Assembly: GCF_000374125.1 (NCBI RefSeq)
Contig: NZ_KB893625.1
Coordinates: 879,961-943,960 of the forward strand
Reading direction: 5' to 3'
DNA from: Niabella aurantiaca DSM 17617
Lineage (GTDB): Bacteria > Bacteroidota > Bacteroidia > Chitinophagales > Chitinophagaceae
DNA: 64,000 nucleotides
Under the pieces are notes generated by a model, which did no database searches, was not told the DNA's origin, and was given only the letters and a program-made list of their open reading frames with translations. How positions within the stretch are numbered: the stretch's first letter is position 1; each line of letters opens with the position of its first letter. The position numbers and the translations under genes were made by a program. This document shows positions 35,514-43,287 of this stretch, piece by piece.

Positions 35514-36197
35514 ATGGTTACAAAACTTACCCCGATTCATAAAAAATCGATGGCGGAGCATGTGGAATTCAGCCTGCAGAAATATTTGAGGGAGAATGAT
35601 TTTAAGGTTGGAGATGCGCTGCCCACCGAGCTGGAACTGGCCAACAGGCTTGGGGTAAGCAGAAATGTGGTAAGAGAAGCTTTGAGCAAGTTTAAAATGA
35701 TGGGCATCATTGAGAGCAAGAAAAAAGTGGGTATGGTAGTGTCCAACCCGGATTTTGTGGGAACCATTGAAAAGCTGCTGCACCCGACCATCATGGATGA
35801 CAGCACTCTTCAGGACCTGTTTGAGCTGCGGTTGGTCCTGGAAATGGGAATAGCGGAGCTGCTGTTTGCCCGCATTACCGGTCCGGATATCAAGGAACTG
35901 GAAGAAATTGTTGAAAAAGAAGAGAAAACAACGGAAAAAGGACCCTTCCGGATCAAAAATGAGATCGCCTTCCACGGCAAGCTTTATGACATTACCGGCA
36001 ATACCACCCTCCGGAAGTTCCAGCTGCTGCTGTTGCCGGTTTTTGAATATGTGATCAAGCTCGAAGGTGACCAGCTCATATCGGGTGAAGTGAATCACAA
36101 AGGATTGGTCCAGATCTTAAAAAAAGGAACGATCGAGGATTTTAAAAAGGGAATGGTCAGCCATCTGCAGCCCCATTTTGACCGGATCAAGAAATAA
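35514..36197 (+). CDS. FCD-domain GntR-family regulator (NanR-like)
   Basis: 227 residues. The winged helix (about 10-77: EFSLQKYLRENDFKVGDALP, TELELANRLGVSRNVVREAL) is FadR/GntR-type; the FCD effector domain follows (ELRLVLEMGIAELLFARITG, EIAFHGKLYDITGN with metal-ligand-type His/Asp, and the C-terminal GMVSHLQPHFDRIKK). FCD regulators bind organic acids, and NanR of other bacteria is one that binds sialic acid. Its position directly upstream of sialidase, lyase and mutarotase genes makes NanR-like control the best reading. Inverted repeats near its own promoter and at 36272, 42975 and 43168 are candidate binding sites. Confidence 0.85.
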   Translation: MVTKLTPIHKKSMAEHVEFSLQKYLRENDFKVGDALPTELELANRLGVSRNVVREALSKFKMMGIIESKKKVGMVVSNPDFVGTIEKLLHPTIMDDSTLQDLFELRLVLEMGIAELLFARITGPDIKELEEIVEKEEKTTEKGPFRIKNEIAFHGKLYDITGNTTLRKFQLLLLPVFEYVIKLEGDQLISGEVNHKGLVQILKKGTIEDFKKGMVSHLQPHFDRIKK

Positions 36198-36248
36198 GCT
36201 GCCGGCAAAGGACCTGCTGCCCGCCTGATAGCGATCCCATAAAAAAAA

Positions 36249-36294
36249 TTTGGTGGATATAAAAATAATAGTCTACATTTGTTATGTAGAACAT
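36249..36294 (+). promoter_or_regulatory. Sialidase operon promoter with operator-like inverted repeat
   Basis: -33 TTTG at 36249-36252, 21-base spacer, -7 TACATTTG at 36274-36281. The inverted repeat TCTACAT-TTGTT-ATGTAGA (36272-36290) overlaps the -7 box, and TGTAGAACAT (36285-36294) repeats exactly at the two promoters before the FAS1/SusCD operon. Overlap with -7 and start region fits repressor binding, by inference the FCD-GntR protein encoded just upstream. Confidence 0.6.
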
Positions 36295-36447
36295 AAGAAC
36301 TAAAAAAACGAATGCCTGCTAAAAGAATGAACCGGTTGCCGGGCGGATCTGTTGACGGTTGCTTACAGATGGCCCCTGGGGAGCACAGGACATTCCGTTG
36401 CCTGGTTATTTTTTAAATCGATTTTCGATACCGTTTATTTTTTAAAA

Positions 36448-38106
36448 ATGCTCAGATTTTTGCTTTTTACCGCGTTGCTGATCCCGGCTATTGTATGCCG
36501 CAGCCAGGAAGGCCAGCCTGTGCAGAAGAACTTTGTAGTTCCGGTAGTAAAAGAAAGATCCTATACCAGTCTTATAAGATTGGCCGTTTCCTGCAGGGGC
36601 GGTACGGCTGCTCCGTTTCTGAAACAGATTACCCTGGAGATCAGTGCCGCAACGGATCTGGAAATGCTGGGTACTCTGAAGGTTTACGGGAATACCGATA
36701 GTACCTATTTGACCGAGGAAAAAGCGCTGCATGAAGGGTTGTACGGCGTTGCCGATCTGGCGCGTGCAAAAAGCCGCTCTGTTCTGATAAACGGGAATTT
36801 TCGTTTGGCGGAAGGGATCAATTATATATGGGTGGGGCTTTCTTTGAAACCATCGGCGGTAGTGGGCCAAAAGATCGGACTGCGGATCTCGGGGTTGACG
36901 GTCAATAACAAAAAATGGAAAGCGCCTTCCTCCCCATTCGCTACTTTTAGAATAGCGGGTGCGCTCCGCCAGATGATGCAGGATCATGTACACACTTCCC
37001 GCATACCGGGTCTGGCTACAGCCAGGAACGGCGACCTGCTGGCCATATACGATGCCCGCTATCAGTCGCGGCGGGATCTGCAGGGCGATATTGATATCGG
37101 GTTAAGCAGGAGCGTAGACAAAGGGAACTCCTGGCTGCCCATGCAGAGCGTGATCGACAAAGGTAAATGGGGCGGGTTACCTCAGAAATTTAACGGCGTA
37201 TCCGATCCCAGTATCCTGGTGGATGAAAGAACGGGGACCATTTTTATAGCCGGTCTTTGGATGCACGGCGTCCTGGATGCAAAGGGCAGGTGGATCGAAG
37301 GATTGACCGACAGCAGCAATAACTGGAACCATCAATGGCGGGCACGGGGATCACAGCCGGGCTATGGTGTAAAGCAAACCGCCCAGTTCCTCCTGGTAAA
37401 AAGTACCGATAACGGAAAAACATGGTCGGAGCCGGTCAATTTAACCCGCATGTGTAAAAAAGAGGAATGGTGGCTTTGGGCGCCGGCGCCGGGGCGGGGG
37501 ATTACCATGAAGGACGGCACGCTGGTCTTTCCCACGCAGGGCCGGGATGCTACCGGAAAAGCGTTCTCCAATATCACCTATAGTAAGGACGGAGGCAAAA
37601 CCTGGGTCACAAGCAATCCTGCAACCGAAATCAGCACTACCGAATGCGCAGCAGTTCAGCTCTCCGATGGGGCAATTATGTTAAACATGCGCACCAATGC
37701 GAATAAAGGTATAACGGGTGAGGGGAACGGGCGTGCCGTGGCAGTTACGCATGATCTGGGAAAGACCTGGGTTGCTCATAAGACATCGCGGAATGCGCTT
37801 CCCGAACCGGTGTGCATGGCCAGTCTTTACAAACATACCTATACAACAAAGAATGGCGGTAAAAAAAACATATTGCTATTCGTAAACCCAGACTCCAAAA
37901 CCCGGCGCGATCATATAACCTTAAAAGTAAGCTACGACGACGGGAATTCCTGGCCGCCTGAAAAGTTTATTGAGCTGGACGAACTGAGCGGAAGCGGGTA
38001 CTCCTGCATTACCTCCGTGGACAATGATCATATTGGTATCGTGTATGAAGGCAGTCAGGCGCAATTGGTATTTGAAAAAATTAATGTACAAGAAATTACA
38101 GACTAA
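36448..38106 (+). CDS. nanH: Exo-alpha-sialidase (GH33) with N-terminal beta domain
   Basis: 552 residues from the ATG at 36448, which starts the signal peptide MLRFLLFTALLIPAIVCRSQ; an upstream in-frame start at 36352 would put a non-signal leader in front. Residues 30-175 form a beta-rich N-terminal domain, then the six-bladed propeller with the RIP motif (SRIPG, Arg185), five Asp boxes (SVDKGNSW, STDNGKTW, SKDGGKTW, THDLGKTW, SYDDGNSW) and the nucleophile Tyr in GSGYS (Tyr518). Releases terminal sialic acid from glycans in the periplasm or outside. The sialate lyase gene follows one base after its stop codon. Confidence 0.93.
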   Translation: MLRFLLFTALLIPAIVCRSQEGQPVQKNFVVPVVKERSYTSLIRLAVSCRGGTAAPFLKQITLEISAATDLEMLGTLKVYGNTDSTYLTEEKALHEGLYGVADLARAKSRSVLINGNFRLAEGINYIWVGLSLKPSAVVGQKIGLRISGLTVNNKKWKAPSSPFATFRIAGALRQMMQDHVHTSRIPGLATARNGDLLAIYDARYQSRRDLQGDIDIGLSRSVDKGNSWLPMQSVIDKGKWGGLPQKFNGVSDPSILVDERTGTIFIAGLWMHGVLDAKGRWIEGLTDSSNNWNHQWRARGSQPGYGVKQTAQFLLVKSTDNGKTWSEPVNLTRMCKKEEWWLWAPAPGRGITMKDGTLVFPTQGRDATGKAFSNITYSKDGGKTWVTSNPATEISTTECAAVQLSDGAIMLNMRTNANKGITGEGNGRAVAVTHDLGKTWVAHKTSRNALPEPVCMASLYKHTYTTKNGGKKNILLFVNPDSKTRRDHITLKVSYDDGNSWPPEKFIELDELSGSGYSCITSVDNDHIGIVYEGSQAQLVFEKINVQEITD

Positions 38107-38107
38107 A

Positions 38108-39058
38108 ATGAAGATACAAAAAACAACCGGGCTGCTGGCAGCCACATTTAGTGCATTTGACAACAATAAGGAGTTGCAGCTCGACCTGGTACCCCTGATT
38201 GTGGAACGGTTAATTGCAGATGGCGTAAAAGGCGTTTTTGTAGGCGGTACCAACGGAGAAGGGCTGAGCCTTACGCTGGAAGAACGCATGGCCGTTACTG
38301 AAGCCTATATAAATGCCTCGGATAAAAGACTAAAAGTATTTGCGCACGTAGGGCACAGTTCCATTAAAGAAGCGCAGAAGCTGGCGGCACATGCCCAGCG
38401 CGTGGGTGCTGATGCGATATCCGCTGTAGCGGCCTTTTACTTTAAGCCTTCTTCCGTGGAAAATCTTGTGGACTGCATGGCGCAAATAGCATCCGCAGCA
38501 CCGGATACTCCCTTCTATTATTATCATATGCCGGCGGCTACCGGTGTTTCGGTAAGCGTGGTCGATTTTTTAAAGATAGGGGAATCAAAAATACCCAGTC
38601 TGGCAGGTGTAAAATATACCGCCGCCACTTTACATGAATACCAGCATTGCCTCCGGTATAAGGAAGGGAAATTTGATATTTTGTTTGGCTATGATGAATT
38701 GTTGCTACCGGCGCTGAGTATGGGGGCCAGAGGCGCCATCGGCAGCACCTATAGCTTTGCGGCGCCGATGTACCTGAAAATTATAGATCTTTTTGAGCAG
38801 AAAAAGCTCCGGGAAGCTGCAGCAGCGCAGTATGCATGTTGCCAGATGATCCGGGCACTGGGCTGGTACGCCCCGATACCCACGCAAAAAGAAATATTAA
38901 AAATGACCGGGCTGGACCTGGGAGGCTGCCGGCTGCCGCTGGTGGATCTTACCGGCGAACAGACTGAAGCGTTAAAGACGTATCTTGAAGAAATCTCTTT
39001 TTTTGATAACCTGGCTGATGCCCGGAAATGGATACCGGGTGATCCCGTAGTACTGTAA
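38108..39058 (+). CDS. nanA: N-acetylneuraminate lyase
   Basis: 316 residues from the ATG at 38108, one base after the sialidase stop; the frame extends upstream but only by reading into the sialidase gene. DHDPS/NAL TIM barrel with the substrate carboxylate loop GGTNGEG (46-52), catalytic Tyr139 in YYYHMP and Schiff-base Lys169 in AGVKYTA. The YHMP context and the neighbours separate it from dihydrodipicolinate synthase. Cleaves N-acetylneuraminate to N-acetylmannosamine and pyruvate in the cytoplasm. Not accompanied by nanE or nanK in this window. Confidence 0.93.
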   Translation: MKIQKTTGLLAATFSAFDNNKELQLDLVPLIVERLIADGVKGVFVGGTNGEGLSLTLEERMAVTEAYINASDKRLKVFAHVGHSSIKEAQKLAAHAQRVGADAISAVAAFYFKPSSVENLVDCMAQIASAAPDTPFYYYHMPAATGVSVSVVDFLKIGESKIPSLAGVKYTAATLHEYQHCLRYKEGKFDILFGYDELLLPALSMGARGAIGSTYSFAAPMYLKIIDLFEQKKLREAAAAQYACCQMIRALGWYAPIPTQKEILKMTGLDLGGCRLPLVDLTGEQTEALKTYLEEISFFDNLADARKWIPGDPVVL

Positions 39059-39065
39059 GCACGCT

Positions 39066-40151
39066 ATGACAAAAAGTTTGATATGGATCTTTTTATTATC
39101 GCCTATGTTTTTGATCGCTCAGCAAACAGCGCCCTTTGCCCATTGGGATACGCTGAACAAAATTCCTGACCCCACCGGGTTTGCCGGCTCTTTTGCCGGT
39201 GTTTCAAACCATGCACTGATCGTTGCAGGGGGAGCTAATTTTCCCGGCAAAGGTGCGCCCTGGCTGGGTTCCAAAAAAGTTTGGTATGATGCCATCTATG
39301 TTTTAAAAGAGCCCGGGGGAAAATGGGAGCGCATGGGCCGCCTGCCCAAACCATTGGGATACGGGGTTTCTGTTTCCACAAAGGAGGAACTGATCATCAT
39401 CGGTGGCAGTAATGAATCGGCACACTTTGCGGAGGTATATACTTTAAAATACGAGCAGGGAACGATCCGTACAGGAACATTGCCCTCCCTGCCCGTTCCA
39501 TTGGCGAACAGCTGTGGTGTGCTGGCCGGTAATTGTATTTATGTGCTGGGAGGTCTTACGGGTCCCAACGATCCCGAAACCAAAAATATATTCCTGTGCC
39601 TGGATCTGAAAGATCTTCAAAAAGGCTGGGTGGAGCTTCCCCCGTTGCCGGGGCCGTCGAGAATGCTGGCGGTTGCTGCAGCCGTAGGACAGACATTTTT
39701 TGTTTTTAGCGGAACAACCCTGGAGAAGGGGGAACGGAAGTATTTAAAGGATGCTTACAGCTATGACCCAACAGATGGCTGGAAGCGGCTTAACGATATG
39801 CCCGGGGCTACTGTGGCCGCCCCGTCGCCTGCATACAGTAACGGGAAGGCCGTTTTTATATTTGGCGGGGATGACGGAAGCCTGGCTAAAAGCGATCTGC
39901 GGGATAAACACCCGGGGTTTTCAAAAGATATCCTGCGGTATGGTTTAAGCGATCAGCAATGGCAGGTGATCGGCAAGATCCCGGTGGTGATCCGCCCCAA
40001 CGCTGTTGCGGCACCTAACCAGAGCCGGTGGGCCCCGGTTACCACCACACTGGCGGTATGGGATGGCCGGCTCATCATTCCCGGTGGGGAAGTGCGGCCG
40101 GGTACGCGAACGCCCAATGTGCTGTCGGTAAAATTAAAAGAGGTGCAGTAG
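39066..40151 (+). CDS. nanM: Kelch-type N-acetylneuraminate mutarotase (cyclically permuted family)
   Basis: 361 residues with a signal peptide (MTKSLIWIFLLSPMFLIAQQ), so periplasmic. Kelch-type propeller repeats: LIVAGGANFPGKGAPW, IIIGGSNESAHFAEVYTLKY, IYVLGGLTGPNDPETKNIFL, VFIFGGDDGSL, LIIPGGEVRPGTRTPNV. The pattern matches the NanM/'cyclically-permuted mutarotase' family, which converts alpha- to beta-sialic acid before uptake. It lies 7 bases after the lyase gene in the same operon. Typical length, no damage seen. Confidence 0.9.
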   Translation: MTKSLIWIFLLSPMFLIAQQTAPFAHWDTLNKIPDPTGFAGSFAGVSNHALIVAGGANFPGKGAPWLGSKKVWYDAIYVLKEPGGKWERMGRLPKPLGYGVSVSTKEELIIIGGSNESAHFAEVYTLKYEQGTIRTGTLPSLPVPLANSCGVLAGNCIYVLGGLTGPNDPETKNIFLCLDLKDLQKGWVELPPLPGPSRMLAVAAAVGQTFFVFSGTTLEKGERKYLKDAYSYDPTDGWKRLNDMPGATVAAPSPAYSNGKAVFIFGGDDGSLAKSDLRDKHPGFSKDILRYGLSDQQWQVIGKIPVVIRPNAVAAPNQSRWAPVTTTLAVWDGRLIIPGGEVRPGTRTPNVLSVKLKEVQ

Positions 40152-40232
40152 CTTTTGGAGCACCGGCATACGGGTACCAGGGGAAGACCCGGCAAAGCGT
40201 TTTTATGTTCGATAGATGCTAAAATATATTTT

Positions 40233-41633
40233 ATGAGGAATTTTTTCTTTTTATTGGTTTTTGTTAGCGCCTGCTGTTTAAGATCAAATGCACGGATTGA
40301 ACTGCCCGCGATCATTGGTAACGGAATGGTACTGCAGCAACGGTCTTCCGTACCCGTTTGGGGAAAAGCAAAAGCCAACCATGTAGTAAAAATTAAGCCC
40401 TCCTGGGAAGCGCATACCTATTCAGTGCGCTCCGACAGCCGGGGGATGTGGCGGGCTTTGATCAAAACGCCGGCAGCAGGGGGGCCTTATACGCTTACCT
40501 TCACTGATGATGCGGCAATCGTGTTAAAAGATATTTTAGTAGGAGAGGTTTGGGTCTGTTCCGGGCAATCCAATATGGAAATGCCCATGACCGGTTACGC
40601 CAATCAGCCTGTATTGAATTCCAACGATGATCTTGTTGCGGCCGGGAACAAATTCTTAAGGCTCTTTCATGTTCCGCATGCTGTTTCACTTACGCCGGAA
40701 GATGATTGTGCCGGCAAATGGGAAGCAGCTGCCCCGGCTTCGGCTGCGGGTTTTAGCGCAGTAGGGTTCCGGTTCGCAAAAAGATTGCAGGAGCTGTTAA
40801 ATGTTCCTGTAGGGATCATCCAGTCAACCTGGGGCGGCACGCCTATCGAAGCCTGGATGAATAAAGAAAGCATTCAACTTTTTGGCGGCCGCACAATCAC
40901 GCTGCCGGCTGGCGCCGAAAAACCCGACCGGCTGAAACCGACCTGCCTGTACAATGGCATGATCAGCCCCGTACAGGGATACGGGATCAAAGGATTTTTA
41001 TGGTACCAGGGAGAAGCGAATGTTCCCCGGCCATCGGAATACGCGCAGCTCATGCAGCTGATGGTGAACGGCTGGCGGAAAACATGGCAAGACGATAGTT
41101 TGTTCTTCTATTATGTTCAGATCGCCCCGTGGCATTATGGTGCGCGGAAAGATTCGACCCCTTATTTAAGAGAGGCGCAATACAACGCCATGACCAGGAT
41201 TCCCAACAGCGGGATGGTGGTGAGTATGGACAAAGGCAGCGCCACTACCATTCATCCTCCCGATAAAACAACCATCAGTAACCGGCTGCTGTATTGGGCG
41301 CTGGGGGATGCGTATGGGATAAAGGGGATCGCATATCAAAGTCCTTACTTTGACAGGATGCGCATTAAAAACGATACCGTATCATTGACATTTAAAAATG
41401 CAGCCAATGGACTTTTTTCCACGGGCACAGCTATTGCCGGCTTTGAAGTGGCCGGTAAGGATAAAAAATTTTTTCCGGCAACGGCCCGGATCTTTAAGAA
41501 AGCGGTACTGGTGAAGAGTGAAAACGTAAAGGAACCACTGGCGGTACGGTATGCTTTCACGGACCTGGTGGAAGGTAATTTATATAACACGGAAGGATTG
41601 CCTGTGGCGCCTTTCAGAACTGATAACTGGTAG
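40233..41633 (+). CDS. Sialate O-acetylesterase (SGNH type)
   Basis: 466 residues from the ATG at 40233, where the signal peptide MRNFFFLLVFVSACCLRS begins; the longer frame to 40155 adds a non-signal leader. N-terminal beta-sandwich (IGNGMVLQQRSSVPVWGKA) then the sialate-esterase core with catalytic Ser113 in WVCSGQSNMEMPM and WYQGEANVPRP. Removes O-acetyl groups from sialic acid so that sialidase and lyase can act. Secreted. Fits the operon (81-base gap after nanM, 23 bases before the permease). Confidence 0.92.
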   Translation: MRNFFFLLVFVSACCLRSNARIELPAIIGNGMVLQQRSSVPVWGKAKANHVVKIKPSWEAHTYSVRSDSRGMWRALIKTPAAGGPYTLTFTDDAAIVLKDILVGEVWVCSGQSNMEMPMTGYANQPVLNSNDDLVAAGNKFLRLFHVPHAVSLTPEDDCAGKWEAAAPASAAGFSAVGFRFAKRLQELLNVPVGIIQSTWGGTPIEAWMNKESIQLFGGRTITLPAGAEKPDRLKPTCLYNGMISPVQGYGIKGFLWYQGEANVPRPSEYAQLMQLMVNGWRKTWQDDSLFFYYVQIAPWHYGARKDSTPYLREAQYNAMTRIPNSGMVVSMDKGSATTIHPPDKTTISNRLLYWALGDAYGIKGIAYQSPYFDRMRIKNDTVSLTFKNAANGLFSTGTAIAGFEVAGKDKKFFPATARIFKKAVLVKSENVKEPLAVRYAFTDLVEGNLYNTEGLPVAPFRTDNW

Positions 41634-41656
41634 CCGGACCAGATTGATTTATCATA

Positions 41657-42901
41657 ATGAACGATCATCATATGAAGACGAAGCATTTAAATCCGTGGAT
41701 TGTTGTGGCGCTGCTCTGGGTTGTGGGCCTGCTGAATTATTTAGACCGGCAGATGCTGGCAACAATGCGTCCTGCAATGGAAGTGGACATCGCCTCCCTG
41801 CAAAGTGCAGAAAATTTCGGGATACTCATGTCCGTTTTCCTGTGGATATACGGGATCATGAGCCCCATATCCGGCGTGATCGCAGACCGGCTGAACAGGA
41901 AATGGCTGATCGTTGTAAGCTTATTTATCTGGTCGGCGGTTACCTATGGGATGGGGTATGCCAATACATTTGAAGCACTGAAATGGCTGCGGGCCATTAT
42001 GGGTTTCAGCGAAGCTATTTATATACCGGCCGCCTTATCGCTGATCGCTGACTACCATGGTTCCAAAACAAGATCGCTGGCCATCGGCATTCACATGACC
42101 GGTTTGTATGCAGGGCAGGCACTTGGTGGCTTTGGGGCCACGATAGCAGAGGCGTACACCTGGCACAGCACGTTCCATCTGTTTGGGATCATTGGCGTCA
42201 TCTATGCAGTGATCCTGGCGCTTTTTCTAAAAGAAAAAAGGGTGGTGGTTGCCGAGCAGGTGCCACCTGTAAATAAAGGAGGCTTTAAAGCATTGTCAGG
42301 CATTGCCTGGCTGCTGGGCAATCTTTCCTTTTGGGTGGTACTGCTTTATTTTGCCATACCCAGCCTTCCGGGATGGGCCACAAAGAACTGGCTGCCCACG
42401 TTGTTTTCGGAAAGCCTGAACCTGGATATGTCGGTTGCCGGGCCGATCGCCACCATCACCATTGCCGTATCTTCCTTTATAGGCGTTATTTTGGGTGGTG
42501 TTATTTCCGACCGGTGGGTACAGCGGAATATAAAGGCGCGTATCTATACAAGTGCCGGCGGTGTATTGCTGACGGTGCCGGCCATCATCATTCTGGGATT
42601 TGGCCATACCACTTTTGCATTGATCGCCGCCGGCGTGCTTTTTGGAATTGGTTTCGGCATCTTTGACGCCAACAATATGCCCATCCTTTGCCAGTTTGTT
42701 CCCGCAAGATACCGGGCCACCGGCTACGGGCTGATGAACATGACCGGGGTATTCTTTGGCGCTTTTATCACCAGCTTTTTGGGAAAATCCAGCGACGCCG
42801 GTCACCTGGGAAGGGATTTTGCCTTAATGGCGGGTGTTGTGCTGTTCGTAGTGGTGCTGCAGTTGCTGATATTGAAACCCAAACACCAGGAACTGCCTTA
42901 A
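41657..42901 (+). CDS. MFS permease, probable sialic acid importer
   Basis: 414 residues with 12 predicted membrane helices. MFS signature after helix 2-3: GVIADRLNRKWLIVVSLFIW; helix 1 carries LLNYLDRQMLATMRPAME, typical of the ACS/sugar-acid group; a second DRW motif (GVISDRWVQRN) begins the C-terminal half. As the last gene after nanH-nanA-nanM-esterase it most likely imports sialic acid, as NanT-type MFS proteins do in other Bacteroidota. Substrate is inferred from context only. An internal start at 41672 is possible. Confidence 0.82.
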   Translation: MNDHHMKTKHLNPWIVVALLWVVGLLNYLDRQMLATMRPAMEVDIASLQSAENFGILMSVFLWIYGIMSPISGVIADRLNRKWLIVVSLFIWSAVTYGMGYANTFEALKWLRAIMGFSEAIYIPAALSLIADYHGSKTRSLAIGIHMTGLYAGQALGGFGATIAEAYTWHSTFHLFGIIGVIYAVILALFLKEKRVVVAEQVPPVNKGGFKALSGIAWLLGNLSFWVVLLYFAIPSLPGWATKNWLPTLFSESLNLDMSVAGPIATITIAVSSFIGVILGGVISDRWVQRNIKARIYTSAGGVLLTVPAIIILGFGHTTFALIAAGVLFGIGFGIFDANNMPILCQFVPARYRATGYGLMNMTGVFFGAFITSFLGKSSDAGHLGRDFALMAGVVLFVVVLQLLILKPKHQELP

Positions 42902-42947
42902 AAAGGGGAGCAGGTCCCGGAAACCGATCATTTTTAAAAGGGAAAAA

Positions 42948-42997
42948 TTTGGAAAAGATGAAAAAGCAAAATATATTTGTAGAACATTACTACAAAT
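42948..42997 (+). promoter_or_regulatory. Promoter/operator 1 of the FAS1-SusCD operon
   Basis: -33 TTTG (42948-42951), 20-base spacer, -7 TATATTTG (42972-42979). A perfect inverted repeat with 8-base arms ATTTGTAG (42975-42982) and CTACAAAT (42990-42997) around AACATTA overlaps the -7 box. Contains TGTAGAACAT at 42978-42987. Confidence 0.65.
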
Positions 42998-43140
42998 TTG
43001 ATTGCTGGTGACGATTGAAAGATTGCTTTGTCATACAGGAGGCCATTGAAGGGATAATGGAAGGAAATTACGGCCGCCTGTGATCCGGAAAGCGGCGCAG
43101 GTTTTGGAGGGCGGTATCCGGAAAATTAACAGACTAAAAA

Positions 43141-43188
43141 TTTGGTCAGCAATAAATAAAAAATAGTTTTGTAGAACATTACTACAAA
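43141..43188 (+). promoter_or_regulatory. Promoter/operator 2 of the FAS1-SusCD operon
   Basis: -33 TTTG (43141-43144), 19-base spacer, -7 TAGTTTTG (43164-43171). Inverted repeat TTTGTAG (43168-43174) / CTACAAA (43182-43188) around AACATTA, the same core as in promoter 1, in the same position relative to -7. About 100 bases before the FAS1 protein start. Confidence 0.65.
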
Positions 43189-43287
43189 TGTTATTTGAAA
43201 AAAGGAATCAGGGCTGATTGCTTATTTAAAATAGAACAGGCCTGTACCTGTGGTTAAAGGTCTTATTATAACAGCAAATGTTTGCGT

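Larger units (their letters stand above)
42902..43287. other. 386-bp regulatory region with tandem promoters
   Basis: No gene; a short open frame near 42960 (MKKQNIFVEHYYKFDCW) is only 17 codons. The region holds two promoter/operator modules, listed separately, and between them an imperfect inverted repeat CAGGAGGCC (43036-43044) / GGCCGCCTG (43072-43080, one mismatch) enclosing CCATT/AATGG. In a transcript from the first promoter this could fold in the leader. Confidence 0.55.

Noticed and set aside
35499..36098. 199-codon minus-strand frame over the FCD-GntR gene
   Set aside because: The plus-strand protein has full winged-helix and FCD motifs; the opposite frame is an antisense shadow.
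38381..38932. Idea that the 38108 gene is dihydrodipicolinate synthase
   Set aside because: The YYYHMP/GVKYTA context and position inside a sialidase-mutarotase-esterase operon favour N-acetylneuraminate lyase.
42960..43011. Leader peptide MKKQNIFVEHYYKFDCW
   Set aside because: Its start overlaps the promoter elements, and its codons are the operator sequence itself.
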